Shown here in pieces: positions 18,192-29,284 of a DNA stretch of 64,000 nt; the stretch's first letter is position 1; every line of letters begins with the position of its first letter. This stretch comes from Streptomyces liangshanensis (lineage in GTDB: Bacteria > Actinomycetota > Actinomycetes > Streptomycetales > Streptomycetaceae), in NCBI RefSeq assembly GCF_011694815.1, contig NZ_CP050177.1:5930001-5994000 (forward strand), given 5' to 3'. The position numbers and the translations under genes are program-made. The notes below the pieces were generated by a model. It did no database searches and was not told the DNA's origin. It worked only from the letters and a program-made list of their open reading frames with translations.

Positions 18192-18943
18192 GCCTGGCGG
18201 TACGGGTCATCCCCTGCCTGGACGTGGACAACGGCCGGGTCGTCAAGGGCGTCAACTTCCAGAACCTCCGCGACGCGGGCGACCCCGTCGAGATGGCGAA
18301 GCTGTACGACGCCGAGGGCGCCGACGAGTTGACGTTCCTCGACATCACCGCCTCCTCCGGCGACCGCGAGACCACCTACGACGTGGTGCGCCGCACCGCC
18401 GAGCAGGTCTTCATCCCGCTGACCGTCGGCGGGGGCGTCCGTACCCCCGGGGACGTCGACAAGCTGCTGCGCGCGGGCGCGGACAAGGTCGGCGTCAACA
18501 CGGCGGCCATCGCGCGCCCCGACCTCATCCGCGAGATCGCCGAGCGCTTCGGACGCCAGGTGCTGGTCCTGTCGGTCGACGCGCGCCGGACGCCGTCGGG
18601 GTCCTTCGAGGTCACCACGCACGGCGGCCGCCGGGGCACCGGCATCGACGCCGTCGAGTGGGCGCACCGGGCCGCCGAACTGGGCGCCGGGGAGATCCTG
18701 CTCAACTCGATGGACGCGGACGGCACGAAGGACGGCTACGACACCGAGATGATCGCGGCCGTACGGAAGCACGTGACCGTCCCCGTCATCGCCTCGGGCG
18801 GCGCCGGCCGGCTCGCGGACTTCCCGCCGGCCGTCGCGGCGGGCGCCGACGCGGTCCTCGCCGCGTCCGTCTTCCACTTCGGCGATCTGCGCATCGGCCA
18901 GGTGAAGGAAATCCTGCGTGAAGCGGGCCATCCGGTCAGATAG
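18188..18943 (+). CDS. hisF: Imidazole glycerol phosphate synthase, cyclase subunit
   Basis: 251 aa (beta/alpha)8 barrel. N-terminal [18 protein letters not shown] contains the general-acid Asp; [10 protein letters not shown] carries the second half-barrel motif. It uses HisH-derived ammonia to make IGP and AICAR. Last gene of the operon, overlapping the Rid-family gene by ATGA and followed by a hairpin. Confidence 0.97.
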   Translation: MSLAVRVIPCLDVDNGRVVKGVNFQNLRDAGDPVEMAKLYDAEGADELTFLDITASSGDRETTYDVVRRTAEQVFIPLTVGGGVRTPGDVDKLLRAGADKVGVNTAAIARPDLIREIAERFGRQVLVLSVDARRTPSGSFEVTTHGGRRGTGIDAVEWAHRAAELGAGEILLNSMDADGTKDGYDTEMIAAVRKHVTVPVIASGGAGRLADFPPAVAAGADAVLAASVFHFGDLRIGQVKEILREAGHPVR

Positions 18944-18948
18944 GACGG

Positions 18949-18980
18949 GGCGAAGGGACGGTTCCGGCCGTTCCTTCGCC
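18949..18980 (+). terminator. his operon terminator
   Basis: 13-bp stem with one mismatch around a TTCCGG loop, starting 6 nt after the hisF stop. Confidence 0.75.
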
Positions 18981-18995
18981 ACTTCCGACTTGATC

Positions 18996-19013
18996 GCGCA
19001 AGATATATTGCGC
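18996..19013. promoter_or_regulatory. Candidate ArsR-family operator
   Basis: GCGCAAgatataTTGCGC, perfect 6-bp arms with a 6-nt AT spacer, just upstream of the ArsR-like gene. Probably its own operator (autoregulation) and a control point for the downstream exporter. Confidence 0.5.
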
Positions 19014-19044
19014 AACTTTCCTTTCCTAATTTAGCGTGCACGCC

Positions 19045-19629
19045 ATGACACGCAGGGAAACCCGCGGAGTGACGGGCCCCGAGGCCTTCAAGGTCTTCGG
19101 CCATCCCCTGCGCATGAGGCTCTACCGCGCCCTCCATCTCTCCCGGACGGGCACCGCCTCCCAACTCGCCTACCAGGTGGGCGAAACCGTCTCGCTCGTC
19201 AGCTACCACCTGCGCAAGCTCGCCGATCACGGACTGATCGACGAGGCGGAGGGACAGGGTGACGGCCGGGAGCGGTGGTGGAAACTCGCCTCCGAGTACC
19301 CGGCCCCGCGCGCCGAGGACCTGGGCGACACCCCCGAGAACGCCGCCCCCCAAGCGGCCCTCGGGGCGCTCTCGTTCGCCCAGCGCGCGGACCTCTACCT
19401 CGGGTACGTCGGTACCCGGCTCACGTGGCAGGCGGACTGGCGCGCCGCCTCGTTCAGCCACGAGTACCTCGCGCTGCTCACGGCCGCGCAACTCGCGGAA
19501 CTCTCCCGCGAGATGCACGACCTCGTCAGGAAGTACGAGAGCGCCGGCCGGGCGGCCGAGGAGGCCGGGGACACCGAGGGGCGCGAGAGGGTCGCGCTGC
19601 ACACCTACGGCTTCCCCTTCCGTCTCTGA
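19045..19629 (+). CDS. ArsR-type winged-helix regulator
   Basis: About 194 aa. An N-terminal winged helix (FKVFGHPLRMRLYRALHLSR, then ASQLAYQVGETVSLVSYHLRKLADHGLI) matches ArsR/HTH-20 regulators. The C-terminal ~110 aa (TWQADWRAASFSHEYLALL) is a separate helical region of the kind found in GntR/ArsR-like drug regulators; no metal-binding Cys cluster is seen. An in-frame GTG lies at 19036. An AT-rich palindrome precedes it and an MFS exporter gene follows 78 bp later, which suggests it represses that exporter. Confidence 0.87.
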   Translation: MTRRETRGVTGPEAFKVFGHPLRMRLYRALHLSRTGTASQLAYQVGETVSLVSYHLRKLADHGLIDEAEGQGDGRERWWKLASEYPAPRAEDLGDTPENAAPQAALGALSFAQRADLYLGYVGTRLTWQADWRAASFSHEYLALLTAAQLAELSREMHDLVRKYESAGRAAEEAGDTEGRERVALHTYGFPFRL

Positions 19630-19707
19630 CGCCTCCCGCCCGTCCGGCTTCCCCCAGACCTTCCGGGCCTTCCGACCCCCTACCGAGACGAAAGAGGACC
19701 GTTGAGC

Positions 19708-21165
19708 ATGCCCCCACATGCGATATCAGCGCCCGCCGAGAACGGGACCACCCCCCCACCGCCCCCCGCGCACCGCGACGGCAACGTGTTGCGCTGGCTC
19801 GGCGCCTACACCGCGTCGATGATCGGCAGCAACGTCTACTTCGTGGCCCTCGCCTGGGCGGCCGCCCGGACCGGCAGCCCCGGACAGGCCGGCCTGGTGC
19901 TCGCCGTCGGATCGGTGCCCCGCGCCGTGCTGATGCTCGGCGGCGGAGTGGTCGCGGACCGCTGGGGACCCCGCCTGGTGGTCATCGGCAGTGACGCGGC
20001 ACGCTGCGTCTTCATCCTGGGCATGGCGGCTGTGCTGATGTTCATCAGCCCCTCGGTCTGGCTGCTCGCCTCGGTCGCGCTGGTCTTCGGCGCGGTCGAC
20101 GCGCTGTTCCTGCCGGCGGTCGGCGCGCTGCCGCCCCGGATCACCGCGCCCGGCCAACTCGCCCGCGTGCAGGGCATGAGCGGGCTCGCCACCCGGTTCG
20201 CCAACGTCGCGGGAGCGCCCATCGGCGGCCTGACGGTGGCCATCGGCGGCTCGGCGTCGGCCTTCACGGCGGCGGGCGTGCTGTTCGCGGTGTCGCTGCC
20301 GCTGCTCCTGAGCGTACGGATCGGCGGGCTGCCCGCCGCGAAGAGCGCGACGGGTACGGACGCCGAGGCGGCCGCGGAAGAACGGGAGACCCCGGAGGCG
20401 GGGGAGGAGAGCCGCGTCCCGCACGACGCGCTGCCCGGGCCGCGCGACGCCGCCGACGCGCGTAGAGAGGGCGCCGGGGAGGCGGGAGCGGGTACGGAGA
20501 CCGCCGCGGCGGAGAAGCCGGCGGGCGGTACGGACGGGAAGGACACCGCGTCCCCCGGCGCCGGCCGCGCCCTCCTGGACGGCCTGCGCTACATCCGCCG
20601 CCACCGGGTCCTCGCCCCGCTGATCCTCGTCAGCGCCATCACCCAGCTCGGCTTCGTCGGACCGCTCAACATCGGCCTCGTGCTGGTGTCCGAGGAGCAC
20701 GGGTGGGGCGCGTCGGGCCTGGGCTGGATCATCGCCGCGTTCAGCGCGGGCGCCGCCGGGGCCTCGCTGCTGCTGACGGTCCGCGGCCGCGTCCCCCGGG
20801 CCGGCTTCGTGATGTGCGCCTCGACGATCGTCGGCTCGGTCGCCATCGCCTGTATCGCGTACGCCCCGTCGGTGGCCCTCGCCGCCGTCGCCGCCGTCTG
20901 CGTCGGACTGCTCGCCGGGCTCGGCGGCGCGCTGTCGGGCGCGCTCGTCCAGACCCAGACCGAACCCGGCTACCTGGGACGGGTCACCTCGGTCACGACG
21001 CTCTTCGGACTGGGCATCGCCCCGCTGGTCTACCCGGTCATGGGCCTGGCCATCGGCGCCTGGGGCTCAGGACCGGTCTTCGTGGCCAGCGCCGCGCTCT
21101 GCGCCGCGGGCACCACCCTCGGGCTGTGCGTCACGTCGCTCCGCACGGCGGAGCTGCCGGGCTGA
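19708..21165 (+). CDS. Major facilitator superfamily transporter
   Basis: 485 aa with about 12 hydrophobic segments and the intracellular motif VADRWGPRLVVIGSD near the second helix. The central cytoplasmic loop (about 208-283) is long, acidic and low-complexity, longer than usual. The ATG at 19708 was chosen over the TTG at 19702 because the AGAGGA site is then 9 nt away. Probably a drug or metabolite exporter controlled by the adjacent ArsR-type regulator. Confidence 0.9.
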   Translation: MPPHAISAPAENGTTPPPPPAHRDGNVLRWLGAYTASMIGSNVYFVALAWAAARTGSPGQAGLVLAVGSVPRAVLMLGGGVVADRWGPRLVVIGSDAARCVFILGMAAVLMFISPSVWLLASVALVFGAVDALFLPAVGALPPRITAPGQLARVQGMSGLATRFANVAGAPIGGLTVAIGGSASAFTAAGVLFAVSLPLLLSVRIGGLPAAKSATGTDAEAAAEERETPEAGEESRVPHDALPGPRDAADARREGAGEAGAGTETAAAEKPAGGTDGKDTASPGAGRALLDGLRYIRRHRVLAPLILVSAITQLGFVGPLNIGLVLVSEEHGWGASGLGWIIAAFSAGAAGASLLLTVRGRVPRAGFVMCASTIVGSVAIACIAYAPSVALAAVAAVCVGLLAGLGGALSGALVQTQTEPGYLGRVTSVTTLFGLGIAPLVYPVMGLAIGAWGSGPVFVASAALCAAGTTLGLCVTSLRTAELPG

Positions 21166-21185
21166 GCCCCGCACCGGTCCTGTCC

Positions 21186-21209
21186 GCCGGGCGCCTCCGG
21201 GCGCCCGGC
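21186..21209. terminator. Convergent terminator hairpin
   Basis: 9-bp perfect stem with a CTCCGG loop between the convergent MFS and DinB-fold genes. Confidence 0.65.
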
Positions 21210-21274
21210 CAGGGGGGAGCGACGCCCGTCCGCCCCGTACGAGCGGGTCGCCGTCCCCGTACCGGAACCCGCCC

Positions 21275-21907
21275 TCAGAACCCGAGCTTCGCTTCCAGCA
21301 GCCGTGTCACCGCGTCCTTGTCCCCCTCCAGCTGCACGTCCGCCGCGCTCTGGCGCCCCGAGAGGAACAGCACCAGCTCGCCCGGCTCGCCGGTGACCGT
21401 CACCACCGGCGCGCCCTTGCGGGCCACCGCCGTCCGGCCGTCCGCCCGCCGCAGCACCAGCCCCACCGGGGACTTGCGCGCCATCAGCCGGGCGCCCTTC
21501 TCCAGCCGCGACCACAGCGAGTCCGCGAAGACCCGGTCCAGCTCGCGCGGCGTCCAGTCGGGCTGCGCCCGCCGGACGTCCTCCGCGTGGATGTAGAACT
21601 CCGAGGTGTTCGCCGCCTCGTCGACCTGCTTGATGTTGTACGGGGACATCTTCGGCGGTCCCGTACGGATCAGGTCGATCAGCTCCTCGTACGGCTTCAC
21701 GACGTACTCGCCCTGGACCCGGTCCAGGCGGTTCTTCAGCGCGGACAGGACCGTTCCGCCCGCCGCGTCGAGCCGGCGCTCACGCACCACGACGTGAGCG
21801 GCCAGGTCCCGGGTGGTCCAGCCCTCGCAGAGGGTCGGCGCCTCGGGGCCCGCGGTCTCCAACAGGTCGGCGAGCAGAAGTCGTTCACGCTTTGCATGGG
21901 TCGACAT
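21275..21907 (-). CDS. TIGR03085-type metal-binding (DinB/MDMPI-fold) protein
   Basis: 210 aa. The first ~140 residues match the mycothiol-dependent maleylpyruvate isomerase N-terminal fold: [32 protein letters not shown] with the metal-binding His, and a later [16 protein letters not shown]. This layout is typical of the TIGR03085 family, found mainly in mycothiol-producing actinobacteria. Exact reaction unknown. Divergent from hisI. Confidence 0.87.
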   Translation of the reverse strand: MSTHAKRERLLLADLLETAGPEAPTLCEGWTTRDLAAHVVVRERRLDAAGGTVLSALKNRLDRVQGEYVVKPYEELIDLIRTGPPKMSPYNIKQVDEAANTSEFYIHAEDVRRAQPDWTPRELDRVFADSLWSRLEKGARLMARKSPVGLVLRRADGRTAVARKGAPVVTVTGEPGELVLFLSGRQSAADVQLEGDKDAVTRLLEAKLGF

Positions 21908-21978
21908 GTCCGCAAGGGTACGGCCGCCCCCACCCGTCCGCCCAGTGGACCGCCTCCCGCGGCACCGCCCGGGCGCGG

Positions 21979-21984
21979 CACAAT
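21979..21984 (+). promoter_or_regulatory. hisI -10-like hexamer (leaderless)
   Basis: CACAAT ends 6 nt before the hisI ATG; no ribosome site is visible. Confidence 0.4.
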
Positions 21985-21990
21985 GGCCCC

Positions 21991-22368
21991 ATGAGCAGCA
22001 CGACCCCGGCGCCCGGACCGACCGGCGGCCTCGACCCCGCCATCGCCGACCGCCTCAAGCGCAGCGCCGACGGACTGATCCCCGCCATCGCCCAGCAGTA
22101 CGACACCGGCGAGGTGCTGATGCTCGGCTGGATGGATGACGAGGCCCTGCACCGCACCCTCACCACGGGCCGCTGCACGTACTGGTCGCGCAGCCGCGGT
22201 GAATACTGGGTCAAGGGCGACACGTCGGGCCACGTCCAGCACGTGAAGTCCGTCGCCCTGGACTGCGACGCCGACACCGTCCTGGTCCAGGTCGACCAGG
22301 TCGGCGCCGCCTGCCACACCGGCGCCCGGACCTGCTTCGACGAGGACGTCCTGCCGCTCGGGCGGTGA
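21991..22368 (+). CDS. hisI: Phosphoribosyl-AMP cyclohydrolase
   Basis: 125 aa, Zn/Mg-dependent enzyme of histidine synthesis without a fused HisE domain. Motifs: [40 protein letters not shown] and the cysteine-containing [12 protein letters not shown]. The ATG at 21991 gives the conserved length; longer in-frame extensions overlap the divergent upstream gene. It is detached from the main his operon by ~3 kb and lies directly before trpE. Confidence 0.96.
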   Translation: MSSTTPAPGPTGGLDPAIADRLKRSADGLIPAIAQQYDTGEVLMLGWMDDEALHRTLTTGRCTYWSRSRGEYWVKGDTSGHVQHVKSVALDCDADTVLVQVDQVGAACHTGARTCFDEDVLPLGR

Positions 22369-22390
22369 GGCGCTCCCCCACAGGCGGGGA

Positions 22391-22409
22391 CCCCGCGCAC
22401 CGCGCGGGG
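22391..22409 (+). terminator. Hairpin after hisI
   Basis: 8-bp GC stem with a 3-nt loop, 22 nt after the hisI stop and before the trpE -10 element. Confidence 0.5.
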
Positions 22410-22439
22410 AGCCCCCGCAGCCAGCGACGAGCCAACGAG

Positions 22440-22445
22440 TAGGGT
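22440..22445 (+). promoter_or_regulatory. trpE -10 element
   Basis: TAGGGT lies 8 nt before the trpE ATG without a Shine-Dalgarno sequence, so the trpE mRNA is probably leaderless. A leader too short to form an attenuator would argue against classical trp attenuation here. Confidence 0.5.
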
Positions 22446-22453
22446 CAGCGGCC

Positions 22454-23974
<1,521 letters not shown>

Positions 23975-24001
23975 CGGACCGCGCGGCGGCCCCGCCCCGG
24001 C

Positions 24002-24021
24002 CGGCCGGCCGCGACCGGCCG
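24002..24021 (+). terminator. Possible terminator after trpE
   Basis: 7-bp GC stem with a 6-nt loop in a GC-only stretch. The sequence here is so GC-rich that several pairings are possible. Confidence 0.35.
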
Positions 24022-24055
24022 AACCCCGGCTCGGCGGAACGACAGGACCGTGAGG

Positions 24056-24061
24056 GATAGT
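24056..24061 (+). promoter_or_regulatory. -10-like hexamer (leaderless)
   Basis: GATAGT ends 6 nt before the GTG at 24068. Confidence 0.4.
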
Positions 24062-24067
24062 GGTGGG

Positions 24068-24763
24068 GTGAGTGCCGTCCCCGTACCCCAGCCACGCGCC
24101 GCCGTCCCGGTGTCCACCGACGCCGCGAGCAGCCGCCGCAGTCTCGCCGTCGCCCTCCTCCTCGGCGCCGCGGGCGCCGCCGTCGTCCTGATCGCCTCCG
24201 GCCAGGTCTGGTCCCGGGGCTCCGCGTCCGTGGGCGGCGGCAGCGTGCCGCTCTCGGCCGACGGCCGTGACGTCACCGGCGTGCCCGCCGCCCTCGCCGT
24301 GGTGGGCCTGGCCGCCCTCGTCGCCGTGTTCGCCGTCCGCAGCGGGGGCCGCCTGCTCGTCTCCCTGCTGCTCACGCTGAGCGGCGCGGGAGCCGCCGCC
24401 ACGGCCTTCCTCGGCGCGTCGGACAGCTCCGCCCTGGACGAGAAGGCCGCCACGACGGTCGGCGACAGCTCCGCGACCATCGGCGACGTCCTGACCCGCA
24501 CGGCCTGGCCGTACGTCACCGCCGCCGCCGGGCTCCTCATCCTGCTCGCCGGCCTGCTCGCCCTGCGGTACGGCAAGCAGTGGCCCGCCATGTCGGGGCG
24601 CTACGAACGCGAGGGCGCCCCCCGCGCCGGCGGCGCGAGCGCCGCCCGGGTGCCCGCCGCGCGCCGCGGTCCCGGCAGGCCCGCACCCGTCGTCGACCCC
24701 GACCGGCCGGAGGACCTGTGGAAGGCTCTGGACCGGGGCGAGGACCCCACGCGGGAGACGTGA
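24068..24763 (+). CDS. Trp-operon-associated membrane protein (TIGR02234/Trp_oprn_chp)
   Basis: 231 aa with four hydrophobic segments (about 25-45, 72-90, 98-118 and 150-172), an extracytoplasmic loop rich in Ser/Gly/Asp, and a positively charged, disordered C-terminus ending in DPDRPEDLWKALDRGEDPT. This matches the conserved actinobacterial protein found beside trp genes. The GTG at 24068 was preferred to 24050 because the GATAGT hexamer sits right before it. Function unknown. Confidence 0.85.
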   Translation: MSAVPVPQPRAAVPVSTDAASSRRSLAVALLLGAAGAAVVLIASGQVWSRGSASVGGGSVPLSADGRDVTGVPAALAVVGLAALVAVFAVRSGGRLLVSLLLTLSGAGAAATAFLGASDSSALDEKAATTVGDSSATIGDVLTRTAWPYVTAAAGLLILLAGLLALRYGKQWPAMSGRYEREGAPRAGGASAARVPAARRGPGRPAPVVDPDRPEDLWKALDRGEDPTRET

Positions 24764-24849
24764 CCCCCGGCGCCGGAATGCCCCGCTCATGCGGGACAAT
24801 GGCGCTGAGCGTCCGACTCACACAGCGCAACACCAACGAGGAGCAACTC

Positions 24850-25155
24850 ATGGCGGGCAGCAGCCACGGACACACCCCGGCCGCCTGGACCGGTGTCACC
24901 ATCGCGTTCATCGGGTTCTGTGTCGGCGGAGTCTTCACCGTGACGGCGGACCCGGTCGGGTTCTGGGTCGGCATCGGTGTCGTCCTGCTCGGCGGCGTGG
25001 TCGGCCTCGGGATGAAGCTCATGGGCCTCGGGATGCCGCAGGAGTCCGCAGAGCTGGCGCACGCCAGGGCCGAGGCCGGGCGTTCGCAGACCGAGGGTTA
25101 CGGCAGCGAGGCCGACGCCGACCGGGCCGAGGAGAAGACCCACCAGTCCGTCTGA
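24850..25155 (+). CDS. HGxxPAAW-family small membrane protein
   Basis: 101 aa. The N-terminal signature HGHTPAAW is at residues 6-13, with two membrane segments following (about 14-36 and 40-60) and a charged Glu/Ala/Ser/Asp tail. The ATG has a GAGGAG-type site upstream. The motif defines a conserved actinobacterial family located between trpE and trpC. Function unknown. Confidence 0.88.
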   Translation: MAGSSHGHTPAAWTGVTIAFIGFCVGGVFTVTADPVGFWVGIGVVLLGGVVGLGMKLMGLGMPQESAELAHARAEAGRSQTEGYGSEADADRAEEKTHQSV

Positions 25156-25194
25156 CGGGCGTCCCCGCCCTCTTCCGGCACCGGCGGCACGGAC

Positions 25195-25218
25195 GCGGCC
25201 CGGCACCTCCCGGGCCGC
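25195..25218 (+). terminator. Terminator hairpin
   Basis: Perfect 9-bp stem (GCGGCCCGG) with a CACCTC loop, 40 nt after the HGxxPAAW gene. Confidence 0.65.
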
Positions 25219-25265
25219 GCCCCGCCGCCGGCCGGTGCCTCCCCGCCGCTCCGCGCCTCTGTCGC

Positions 25266-25271
25266 GACGAT
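25266..25271 (+). promoter_or_regulatory. -10-like hexamer (leaderless)
   Basis: GACGAT ends 6 nt before the GTG at 25278. Confidence 0.35.
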
Positions 25272-25277
25272 CACCGG

Positions 25278-25838
25278 GTGGATGCCATGCCAGTCCCCTC
25301 CGCACCGGTCCCCGCGGGACCCGAGCCGTCGGCCGGACAGACCCCCGCCGCCACCGCGCCCTCCGGGGCCTTCGCGCCCGGCACCTGGTCCGCGCCCGCG
25401 CGGCACCCGGACCTCACACCGCGCCCGCCGGCCTCGCCGGTACGGCGTCTCCTGGCCCCCGTCGGCTCCCTGGCCGCGGTCGCCGGGGCCTTCACGTACG
25501 TCGGGCTGATCGACCCGAACCACCCCGGCCACTACCCGGTCTGCCCGCTGTTCGCCCTCACCGGCCTCTACTGCCCCGGCTGCGGCGGACTGCGCAGCGC
25601 CCACGCCGTCGCCCACGGCGACCTGGTGGCCGCCCTCGGCGACAACGCGCTGGCCGTCCTCGGTTACGGGGCCGCGGCCGTCCTCTGGGTGCTCTGGACG
25701 GTCCGGAGCGTACGGGGCAGCACCCGCCGGCCCCTGCCGATCCCGCGCAATCCTGCGCTGTGGTGGGCCGTCGGGGGAGTGGTCCTGATCTTCACACTGA
25801 TCAGAAACCTGCCCTTTGGCTCGTCGCTCGCCCCCTGA
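25278..25838 (+). CDS. DUF2752-family membrane protein
   Basis: About 186 aa. A Pro/Ala-rich N-terminus (~70 aa) is followed by the DUF2752 signature CPLFALTGLYCPGCGGLRSAH, whose CPxC motif hints at metal or redox chemistry, and three membrane segments. The GTG at 25278 fits the local -10-plus-6 pattern; an ATG at 25287 is the alternative. Family function is unknown; it lies in the conserved trpE-trpC interval. Confidence 0.83.
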   Translation: MDAMPVPSAPVPAGPEPSAGQTPAATAPSGAFAPGTWSAPARHPDLTPRPPASPVRRLLAPVGSLAAVAGAFTYVGLIDPNHPGHYPVCPLFALTGLYCPGCGGLRSAHAVAHGDLVAALGDNALAVLGYGAAAVLWVLWTVRSVRGSTRRPLPIPRNPALWWAVGGVVLIFTLIRNLPFGSSLAP

Positions 25839-25991
25839 AGACCCAGGTCGTGGCAGGCTCGGGTAGCCGGATGCGGGTCCTCGGACAAGTTCCGGATAGC
25901 ATCGATATGGCTGATCCTGATTCAGTCGGCTCGAACCGGCCGACCTCCTCGGCCGACCTGATCACAACCCTCCCGGAAGGGGGCCGCTCCC

Positions 25992-26801
25992 GTGAGTGTG
26001 CTCGACGAGATCATCGACGGCGTGCGCGCCGACCTCGCGGAGCGGCAGGCACAGGTAAGCCTTGACGAGCTGAAGGAGCGGGCCGCCAAGGCCCCCGAGG
26101 CCAAGGACGGTGTCGCCGCGCTGCGCCGCGAGGGCGTCCAGGTGATCTGCGAGGTGAAGCGCTCCAGCCCCTCCAAGGGCGCGCTCGCCGCGATCGCCGA
26201 CCCGGCCGGGCTTGCCGCCGACTACGAGGCGGGCGGCGCGGCCGTCATCTCCGTACTGACCGAAAAGCGCCGCTTCGGCGGTTCGCTCGCCGACCTGGAG
26301 GCCGTCCGGGCCCGGGTCGACATCCCTGTCCTGCGCAAGGACTTCGTCGTCACGTCGTACCAGTTGTGGGAGGCCCGCGCCTACGGCGCCGACCTGGTGC
26401 TGCTGATCGTCGCGGCGCTGGAGCAGGACGCGCTGGTCTCCCTCATCGAGCGCGCCGAGTCGATCGGGCTGACGCCGCTGGTGGAGGTCCACGACGAGGA
26501 CGAGGTCGAGCGGGCGGTGGCCGCCGGGGCGAGGATCATCGGCGTCAACGCGCGTGACCTGAAGACGCTCAAGGTCGACCGCGGCACGTTCGAGCGGGTC
26601 GCCCCCGAGATCCCGGCGGGCATCGTGAAGATCGCCGAGTCGGGGGTGCGCGGTCCGCACGACCTGATCGCGTACGCCAACGCGGGGGCCGACGCGGTCC
26701 TCGTCGGCGAGTCGCTGGTGACCGGCCGCGACCCGAAGTCCGCGGTGGCCGACCTGGTCGCCGCCGGGGCCCACCCGGCGCTGCGGCACGGAAGGGACTG
26801 A
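25992..26801 (+). CDS. trpC: Indole-3-glycerol phosphate synthase
   Basis: 269 aa TIM barrel. Catalytic segments: [20 protein letters not shown] (usually I-P-V-L-R-K-D-F), [22 protein letters not shown] and AESGV. Converts CdRP, the product of PriA acting as TrpF, to indoleglycerol phosphate. The GTG start follows a GGAAGGGGG purine stretch. First gene of a trpC-trpM-trpB-trpA cluster, with trpM 7 bp downstream. Confidence 0.96.
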   Translation: MSVLDEIIDGVRADLAERQAQVSLDELKERAAKAPEAKDGVAALRREGVQVICEVKRSSPSKGALAAIADPAGLAADYEAGGAAVISVLTEKRRFGGSLADLEAVRARVDIPVLRKDFVVTSYQLWEARAYGADLVLLIVAALEQDALVSLIERAESIGLTPLVEVHDEDEVERAVAAGARIIGVNARDLKTLKVDRGTFERVAPEIPAGIVKIAESGVRGPHDLIAYANAGADAVLVGESLVTGRDPKSAVADLVAAGAHPALRHGRD

Positions 26802-26808
26802 CCTCACC

Positions 26809-26994
26809 GTGACCGACGCCGTCGCCGTGGTGCGCGTACCGCCGCTGCCGTCGCCCCACGCGCCCCTGGCGCGCGGGTGCCGGCCGCGCGGCTGCCGCGC
26901 GCCCGCGCGGCGCGTGCACGGGCGGCGGGTGCGGTACGTGATCGGCGACGAGCCCGGCCAGGTCAACGGGATGCGATGGCGCGGCGGTCGCTGA
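26809..26994 (+). CDS. trpM: TrpM-like small protein of the trp operon
   Basis: 61 aa, strongly basic, with a conserved-looking centre GCRPRGCRAPARRVHGRR and C-terminus VRYVIGDEPGQVNGMRW. Position (between trpC and trpB) and sequence fit TrpM, described in S. coelicolor as a small modulator of tryptophan biosynthesis and differentiation. Two Cys residues lie in a CRPRGC pattern. The GTG start is 7 bp after trpC and probably translated by re-initiation. Identification is from memory of the family, not from a search. Confidence 0.8.
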   Translation: MTDAVAVVRVPPLPSPHAPLARGCRPRGCRAPARRVHGRRVRYVIGDEPGQVNGMRWRGGR

Positions 26995-27009
26995 GACCGC
27001 CGTTGTCCA

Positions 27010-27027
27010 CCGGGCCGCGCGGCCCGG
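27010..27027. promoter_or_regulatory. 18-bp GC palindrome between trpM and trpB
   Basis: Perfect palindrome CCGGGCCGCGCGGCCCGG in the 129-bp gap. As RNA it would fold into a stable hairpin that could lower trpB expression, or it could be an intra-operon processing or pausing site. Confidence 0.4.
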
Positions 27028-27123
27028 GTGTGTCCGTGGAGTGGCGCCGTACGGCTGTGTCACGCCCGGAAGACCGCCCTGCCCCCGCCCGACCCGTCCG
27101 TTGCTCCGAGGAGTCGTACCGGA

Positions 27124-28373
<1,250 letters not shown>

Positions 28374-28377
<4 letters not shown>

Positions 28378-29186
28378 GCGGGAACGTGGCGCTGCTCGAC
28401 ACGACACTGGCGGCGGCCAAGGCCGAGGACCGCGCCGCCCTGATCGCCTACCTGCCCGCCGGGTTCCCGACGGTGGACGGCGGCATCGCGGCGGTCAAGG
28501 CCGTCTTCGAGGGGGGCGCGGACATCGTCGAGGTCGGGCTGCCGCACAGCGACCCGGTGCTCGACGGACCCGTCATCCAGACCGCCGACGACATCGCCCT
28601 CAAGGGCGGCGTCAAGATCGCGGACGTGATGCGCACGGTCCGTGAGGCGTACGAGGCGACCGGCAAGCCCGTGCTGGTGATGACGTACTGGAACCCGATC
28701 GACCGCTACGGCGTCGAGCGGTTCACCGCCGAGCTGGCCGAGGCGGGCGGCGCCGGGTGCATCCTGCCCGACCTGCCGGTCCAGGAGTCCGCGCTGTGGC
28801 GCGAGCACGCGGAGAAGCACGGCCTGGCCACGGTCTTCGTGGTCGCGCCCAGCAGCAAGGACCACCGGCTCGCCGAGATCACGGCGGTGGGCAGCGGCTT
28901 CGTCTACGCCGCCTCCCTGATGGGCGTGACCGGGACGCGCGTGTCGGTCGGCGCGCAGGCCCAGGACCTGGTCGTACGCACCCGCGCCACGACCGACCTG
29001 CCGGTCTGTGTCGGGCTCGGCGTGTCCGACGCGGCGCAGGCCGCCGAGGTCGCGGGCTTTGCCGACGGCGTGATCGTCGGCTCGGCGTTCGTGAAGCGGA
29101 TGCTGGACGCCCCCGACGCGGCGGCGGGCCTGGTGGCGGTGCGTGAGCTGGCGGCCGAGCTGGCCGCCGGTGTGCGCAAGCGATGA
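28374..29186 (+). CDS. trpA: Tryptophan synthase alpha chain
   Basis: 270 aa TIM barrel cleaving indoleglycerol phosphate. Catalytic Glu53 ([10 protein letters not shown]) and Asp64 (LDGPVIQ) keep the standard 11-residue spacing; [10 protein letters not shown] and GVIVGSAFV bind the phosphate. The GTG overlaps the trpB stop (GTGA). A strong hairpin follows 55 nt after the stop. Confidence 0.97.
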
Positions 29187-29241
29187 CGACGCCGTTCGCA
29201 AGCGCTGACGGGTGGCATAACCCGTAAGGGTGGACCTGGGG

Positions 29242-29269
29242 CCGGGGAGGTGCGTACGCACCTCCCCGG
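29242..29269 (+). terminator. trp operon terminator
   Basis: Perfect 13-bp stem around TA (28-bp palindrome), 55 nt after trpA and only 15 nt before the next start codon. Confidence 0.75.
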
Positions 29270-29284
29270 TTCGTTGCGCCCTGC

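Noticed and set aside
22369..22453. trp leader peptide and attenuator before trpE
   Set aside because: No Trp-rich short frame, and the -10 element leaves no leader.
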